Source: CAVSUZ01 sp963834715
Lineage (GTDB): Bacteria; Pseudomonadota; Alphaproteobacteria; Acetobacterales; Acetobacteraceae
Reading direction: 5' to 3'
NCBI GenBank assembly: GCA_963834715.1
Contig: CAWIDE010000006.1
Location: 1,116,001 to 1,180,000, forward strand
DNA length: 64,000 nucleotides
The notes under the pieces were generated by a model. That model made no database searches. It saw only the letters and a list, made by a program, of their open reading frames with translations, and had not been told where the DNA came from. A program made the position numbers and the translations under genes. Below, piece by piece: positions 60,982 through 64,000 of the stretch (positions are counted from its first letter, which is position 1; each line of letters opens with the position of its first letter).

Positions 60982-61071
60982 TCCACCCCAGCACAGAGGA
61001 TGGGCCGGCCTCTGATACGCCGCACGGCTGCCGTCAAGGAAAATCGGGCAGGGTCTCGCCGCAACGCTTAC

Positions 61072-61651
61072 CAATAACTCTACGGTTGATAGGGATCTGG
61101 TCCACTGCCTCCCGCATATCCAGGCTCTACTCGATCGACCAAGGTGTTTGCCTAGCGAGGCCAAACGATGGCTATCCGGCACAAGGTTATCGCGACTGAC
61201 TGTCTCACCGGAGGGCCAGTGCGGCACTGGATAAGGGTTCCACCTCATGTTGCGAGCACACGTGGCGATTGCCTGGAGTTCTGAATGAGTGCCGCCGGAT
61301 ACCGGCCGAGCCATGAAACTGACGCCCTGACAGGAACGATTGCGATGACAGGACAAAGAACTCTGGAATTTAGTATTGTCGTCGATACGACATCTTTTTC
61401 ACCAGCCTAGCAAGCCAGGGCAATCGTTCTGGTAACAGGACAACAGTAAGTGACAGCTTTTTCTATAGATCCCTGGGAGTTTCCGAACCCCCTCCTAGGG
61501 GGAGCGTAGTAGTATCCGTAGGGAATGGAAAAACCGTCTGTCCTGTCATAGAAACGATTGAATGAGGCTGTATCCAGCCTAGAAGGCCACTTTCGCTGAA
61601 TTTGTGTCGATGACAGGACAAACTTCCGTCTTATCGCCGCAACGACTACAC
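61072..61651. other. Non-coding segment with repeated TGACAGGAC motifs
   Basis: No convincing gene over 580 bases; the best small frame (61168-61284) lacks a ribosome-binding site. The segment contains a 15-base direct repeat CGATGACAGGACAAA at 61343-61357 and 61608-61622, an inverted copy TGTCCTGTCAT at 61539-61549, and partial copies at about 61328 (TGACAGGA) and 61434 (TAACAGGACAA). It also has a CCCCCTCCTAGGGGGAG palindrome near 61489-61505. Such motifs beside a primase/helicase pair suggest a replication origin or operator. Confidence 0.6.
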
Positions 61652-63001
61652 TCACAGGCACGCCATGATCTTCTGAGCCTCCTCCTCGGTGACAGGCGCG
61701 CACAGCCCTTGCGCCACGGGCTCCGCCTTCTTTTTCGACGCGGTGGAAGGCTTCGTCGGAACCCACCAGCGACCGTCTTTGGTGCGCTCGCCCTCTTTCC
61801 ACCCGAGACGGGTCAGCACCCCTTTGATTCGGCGTTGATCGGTTAGGTTCAACTTTCCAGCGTCGATACCAAGCGCGCCGAGCGCCAGCTTCATAATCGT
61901 GGTGCGCTCTTTCGTTGGCAGCCAGTCGGTAATAAATTCCTCCCATGCATCGGTCTCGAATCTCGCTTCCTGCATGGGTGCGATGTGCTTGTGTTCGAAG
62001 TCGCGGTCAGGCCACCATTTCGACCCCTGTTTGTAAGCGTGAACCGCTTCGGCGAAGAGCTGATCACGAACCTTTTTCAGGGCCGTGAGGTTAATCTGCC
62101 CGATCTTGATCGGCCAGAATCGCCGACCGCCGGTCTCATCCCGAAGATAAGCAGCTCTGTTCGTGCTCCCGATGAATATGCATTGCCGGGGCTCACAAAC
62201 TTCCTTCCGACCGTACTTCCCGATATACACCTCTACGCGGCGCGTAATGAATGCCTTGAGGTCCTCGCTTTCGGCCTTGGTCATAGCGGACATCTCCGCG
62301 ATCTCGATAAGCCATTTGCCGCGCAGGTGCTGTGACAGTCACACCTGGTCATTACCAATCGGCGGTAGCGAGTCGCTGAAGTACTCGTCACCGGCCAGAG
62401 CGCGGCACAGCGATGACTTTAACTCCCCCTGCTCCCCCTCCAACACCAACATGTAGTCCACCTGGCAACCAGGCTTGTAGATGCGGGCTAGCATGCTGAT
62501 TAGGAACATGCTGCCGACAGAACTGTGATATGCAGTGTCCTTGCCACCAAGGTAGGTCGTTGTCCATTTCTCAAGCCTTGGCTTGCCATCCCACACGAGG
62601 TTATCGAGGTAATCGCGGACCGGATGGAAACTCCTCTCCGTCGCGCGCAGATCGACTGCTTGATGCACCACCTCCTTGCCGATAGTCTCCAGCCCTGCTG
62701 TTTGCAAAAGTTCTTGAAGGGCGGCCACGTCGGCATCCGTAGCTGGACGAGGCAAGAACGTTTCATTGGTGGGGCTTCCAGGGACAGGACGGAGGAGGAT
62801 GGTCGTCAATCGCATCGCGTCGTAGCCTAAAATGTCGGCGAGCTGCGGATCGGTGCGCAGTACAAGCATGACGTTGTGCAGGTTCGGTCGTGGCTCGCCA
62901 TTCTTGGAACGTTGAACGTTGGCCATCCAACTTTTCTGATCGCGTTTCTCGGGCTGTTCATCTTCGGGCGAAATTGTGAAGCCGGCGGTATCCAACATCA
63001 C
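61652..63001 (-). pseudogene. VapE/VirE-family helicase-like protein interrupted by a stop codon
   Basis: The reading frame from 63001 runs 220 residues (VRDYLDNLVWDGKPRLEKWT, P-loop-like MLVLEGEQGELKSSLCRALA) to a TGA at 62339-62341. Sixteen codons later the same frame continues with AEMSAMTKAESEDLKAFITR, CIFIGSTNRAAYLRDETGGR and RFWPIKIGQI to 61652. The sequence spanning the stop (LSQHLRGKWLIEIAEM) is normal VapE, so one in-frame stop splits an otherwise intact gene of about 450 codons. VapE-type proteins are replication helicases or ATPases of phages and satellites. The start overlaps the primase stop. Confidence 0.8.
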
Positions 63002-63870
63002 ACCGCCTCCTTTGCTTGCCGCGCTTGCAAGACATCATTGAAATCCTGATCCTCGCGGTCCGGCGTCGCGATCCGCACCTTGCGACCCTCCGCTCTCCAG
63101 CGGACCCGCGCTTCCTCCGCACCCTTGAGACCTGTGGGGTCAGGGTCGGCGGCTATCCACACTTTCCGCACCTCAGGAGGTAGAACTAATCGTTTGCCCA
63201 AGTTGCCAGCACAGATTGCCGCCCAGGCTGGCAGCCCAAGCAGACGACCAGCACTGGCAGCGGTCTCGATGCCCTCGCCCACCACGATTTCGGGCGCCAC
63301 AGGATCAAGTCGGATAGCCCCTCCGAACGTACGGCCTAAGCTTGCTTTGGATGGGGTGATGTTAGCTTTGCCGAGGCCCCAGCCGGCTAAGTAGGTTCGA
63401 TGGACTGCGACCAAATTATCCGCCGCATCGGTCACAAGCGCTACCATAGCGGGAAAACACATGTAGGTTGGGTGGGGAACAAGTTGCACGAACCGCAGCA
63501 CTTGCGATGCGGCAAGCCCGGGCAGCCCGCGTCTGGTCAGGTATACGTCGGCATATGTGCCTGCGGCCGGCTGACAGTAATCCCACCACTCTTGGGCAAT
63601 CTTAATCTTATGCTCCCGCTGGGCAGCGTTTTCCTGTTCACTCTTATGGCATTTCGGCGGTGTCCAATTTCCTCCCAGGATCTTGCTTGCCGCTTGGTTA
63701 ATGGAGCCTCGGTCGCAGCCGTTCGCACACCACAAGGAAATGCGCCCGCTGTCGGTCTGCCGAAGAGAAAAGGCCCCGTTGGCGTACCCACAACAAGGGC
63801 AACGCCCACGCCATGACCCTGAATAGTTTTTAAGGTCAAGGCGCTCAGCGAGTTCGGAGATAGTTATCAT
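62998..63870 (-). CDS. Toprim-type DNA primase of phage or satellite origin
   Basis: A 290-residue protein starting at ATG 63870 (MITISELAERLDLKNYSGSW) with AGAGGA upstream. The N-terminus has a CHC2-like zinc finger (GRCPCCGYANGAFSLRQTDS, WCANGCDRGS). The Toprim fold follows: EIVVGEGIETAASAG with the acidic Glu, and VWIAADPDPTGLKGAEEARV with the Asp pair. The C-terminal QDFNDVLQARQA is typical of phage/satellite primases. It overlaps the VapE-like gene, forming a replication module. Confidence 0.85.
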   Translation of the reverse strand: MITISELAERLDLKNYSGSWRGRCPCCGYANGAFSLRQTDSGRISLWCANGCDRGSINQAASKILGGNWTPPKCHKSEQENAAQREHKIKIAQEWWDYCQPAAGTYADVYLTRRGLPGLAASQVLRFVQLVPHPTYMCFPAMVALVTDAADNLVAVHRTYLAGWGLGKANITPSKASLGRTFGGAIRLDPVAPEIVVGEGIETAASAGRLLGLPAWAAICAGNLGKRLVLPPEVRKVWIAADPDPTGLKGAEEARVRWRAEGRKVRIATPDREDQDFNDVLQARQAKEAV

Positions 63871-64000
63871 TTCAACTGGTCCTCTCATTACAAAGACCAG
63901 CACGCCGAGGAATTACCTTGACCTGAACCGGAAGAACCGATACCAACGTCGGTGCAGTGGACGTTATCGGCCCTTCCCTCAGTTCGCTGGTTTTCTTCCG

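Larger units (their letters stand above)
58136..61071 (+). mobile_element. Complete IS66-family insertion sequence
   Basis: A 2936-base element. The left end GTAAGCGATTCGGCGGCACC and the right end (reverse complement GTAAGCGTTGCGGCGAGACC) match at 16 of 20 positions. It is flanked by a perfect 8-bp target duplication, CAATAACT, at 58128-58135 and 61072-61079, as expected for IS66. It carries tnpA, tnpB, tnpC and a fourth small gene in one overlapping operon. The intact duplication and open frames suggest recent transposition. Confidence 0.95.

Noticed and set aside
61168..61284. 38-codon frame right of the IS66 element
   Set aside because: No Shine-Dalgarno, no recognisable domain, and located in a repeat-bearing non-coding segment.
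63900..64000. Partial inverted repeat GATACCAACGTC / GACGTTATC near the right edge
   Set aside because: Imperfect arms and no gene context visible before the window ends.

Overview
The window looks like a chromosomal piece of a high-GC alphaproteobacterium, most likely from the Acetobacteraceae/Rhodospirillales. This is inferred from the lipoyl-domain-bearing PdhB, the alphaproteobacterial S10/spc ribosomal block, the RNase E layout and the frequent ATGA/GTGA stop-start overlaps. No rRNA is present, and the species cannot be fixed from sequence alone. Several genes carry single-base frameshifts or in-frame stops, some next to short homopolymers, so either real gene decay or draft-quality sequence must be kept in mind.

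Layout. 1-3637 (minus): pyruvate dehydrogenase pdhA-pdhB-pdhC, with pdhC cut by the window edge. 3743-9253: a flavin monooxygenase-like gene ending in a 32-33 bp tandem repeat, then small membrane, secreted and lipoprotein genes, a beta-propeller protein and an MFS exporter. 9332-18757 (minus): a large carbohydrate-uptake cluster with an ABC importer, a GH31 glycosidase that has lost its catalytic core, and a TRAP transporter. 18949-23760: an overlooked 42-residue secreted peptide, an acyl-CoA synthetase (prpE-like), a DUF5996 gene and a natural fusion of a ring-cleaving dioxygenase with a carboxylesterase. 24013-26297: an accessory island with a frameshifted exported protein followed by an overlapping EACC1-like/caspase-like pair, the best candidate here for a conflict or regulated-death system. 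26475-33110 (minus): fabD, fabG, acpP, fabF and RNase E. 33562-34106: a YefM/YoeB toxin-antitoxin pair.

34363-48395 is the ribosomal block: rpsL-rpsG-tuf (no fusA), then S10-spc from rpsJ to rplO, secY and adk. A terminator-like hairpin lies between tuf and rpsJ, a dispersed palindromic repeat lies between rpsJ and rplC, a duplicated ribosome-binding segment precedes rplX, and rplO is frameshifted. The usual rpsM-rpsK-rpoA-rplQ genes do not follow adk. Instead, 48446-54563 holds a glycerol/dihydroxyacetone locus: a DeoR-type regulator, a glpD'-'glpK deletion remnant, a broken glpF, and an intact dhaK-dhaL-dhaM whose DhaM carries its own HPr and enzyme I domains. Glycerol oxidation therefore looks lost here while PEP-dependent dihydroxyacetone phosphorylation is kept.

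54684-64000 is accessory: a PEP-CTERM protein whose end is extended by a repeat, a broken Nramp transporter, tRNA-Pro(CGG), remnants of an XRE-type regulator and other small genes, an IS66-family remnant, a complete IS66-family element with a perfect 8-bp target duplication, and a phage-satellite-type replication pair (Toprim primase plus a VapE helicase interrupted by a stop) preceded by repeated TGACAGGAC motifs.
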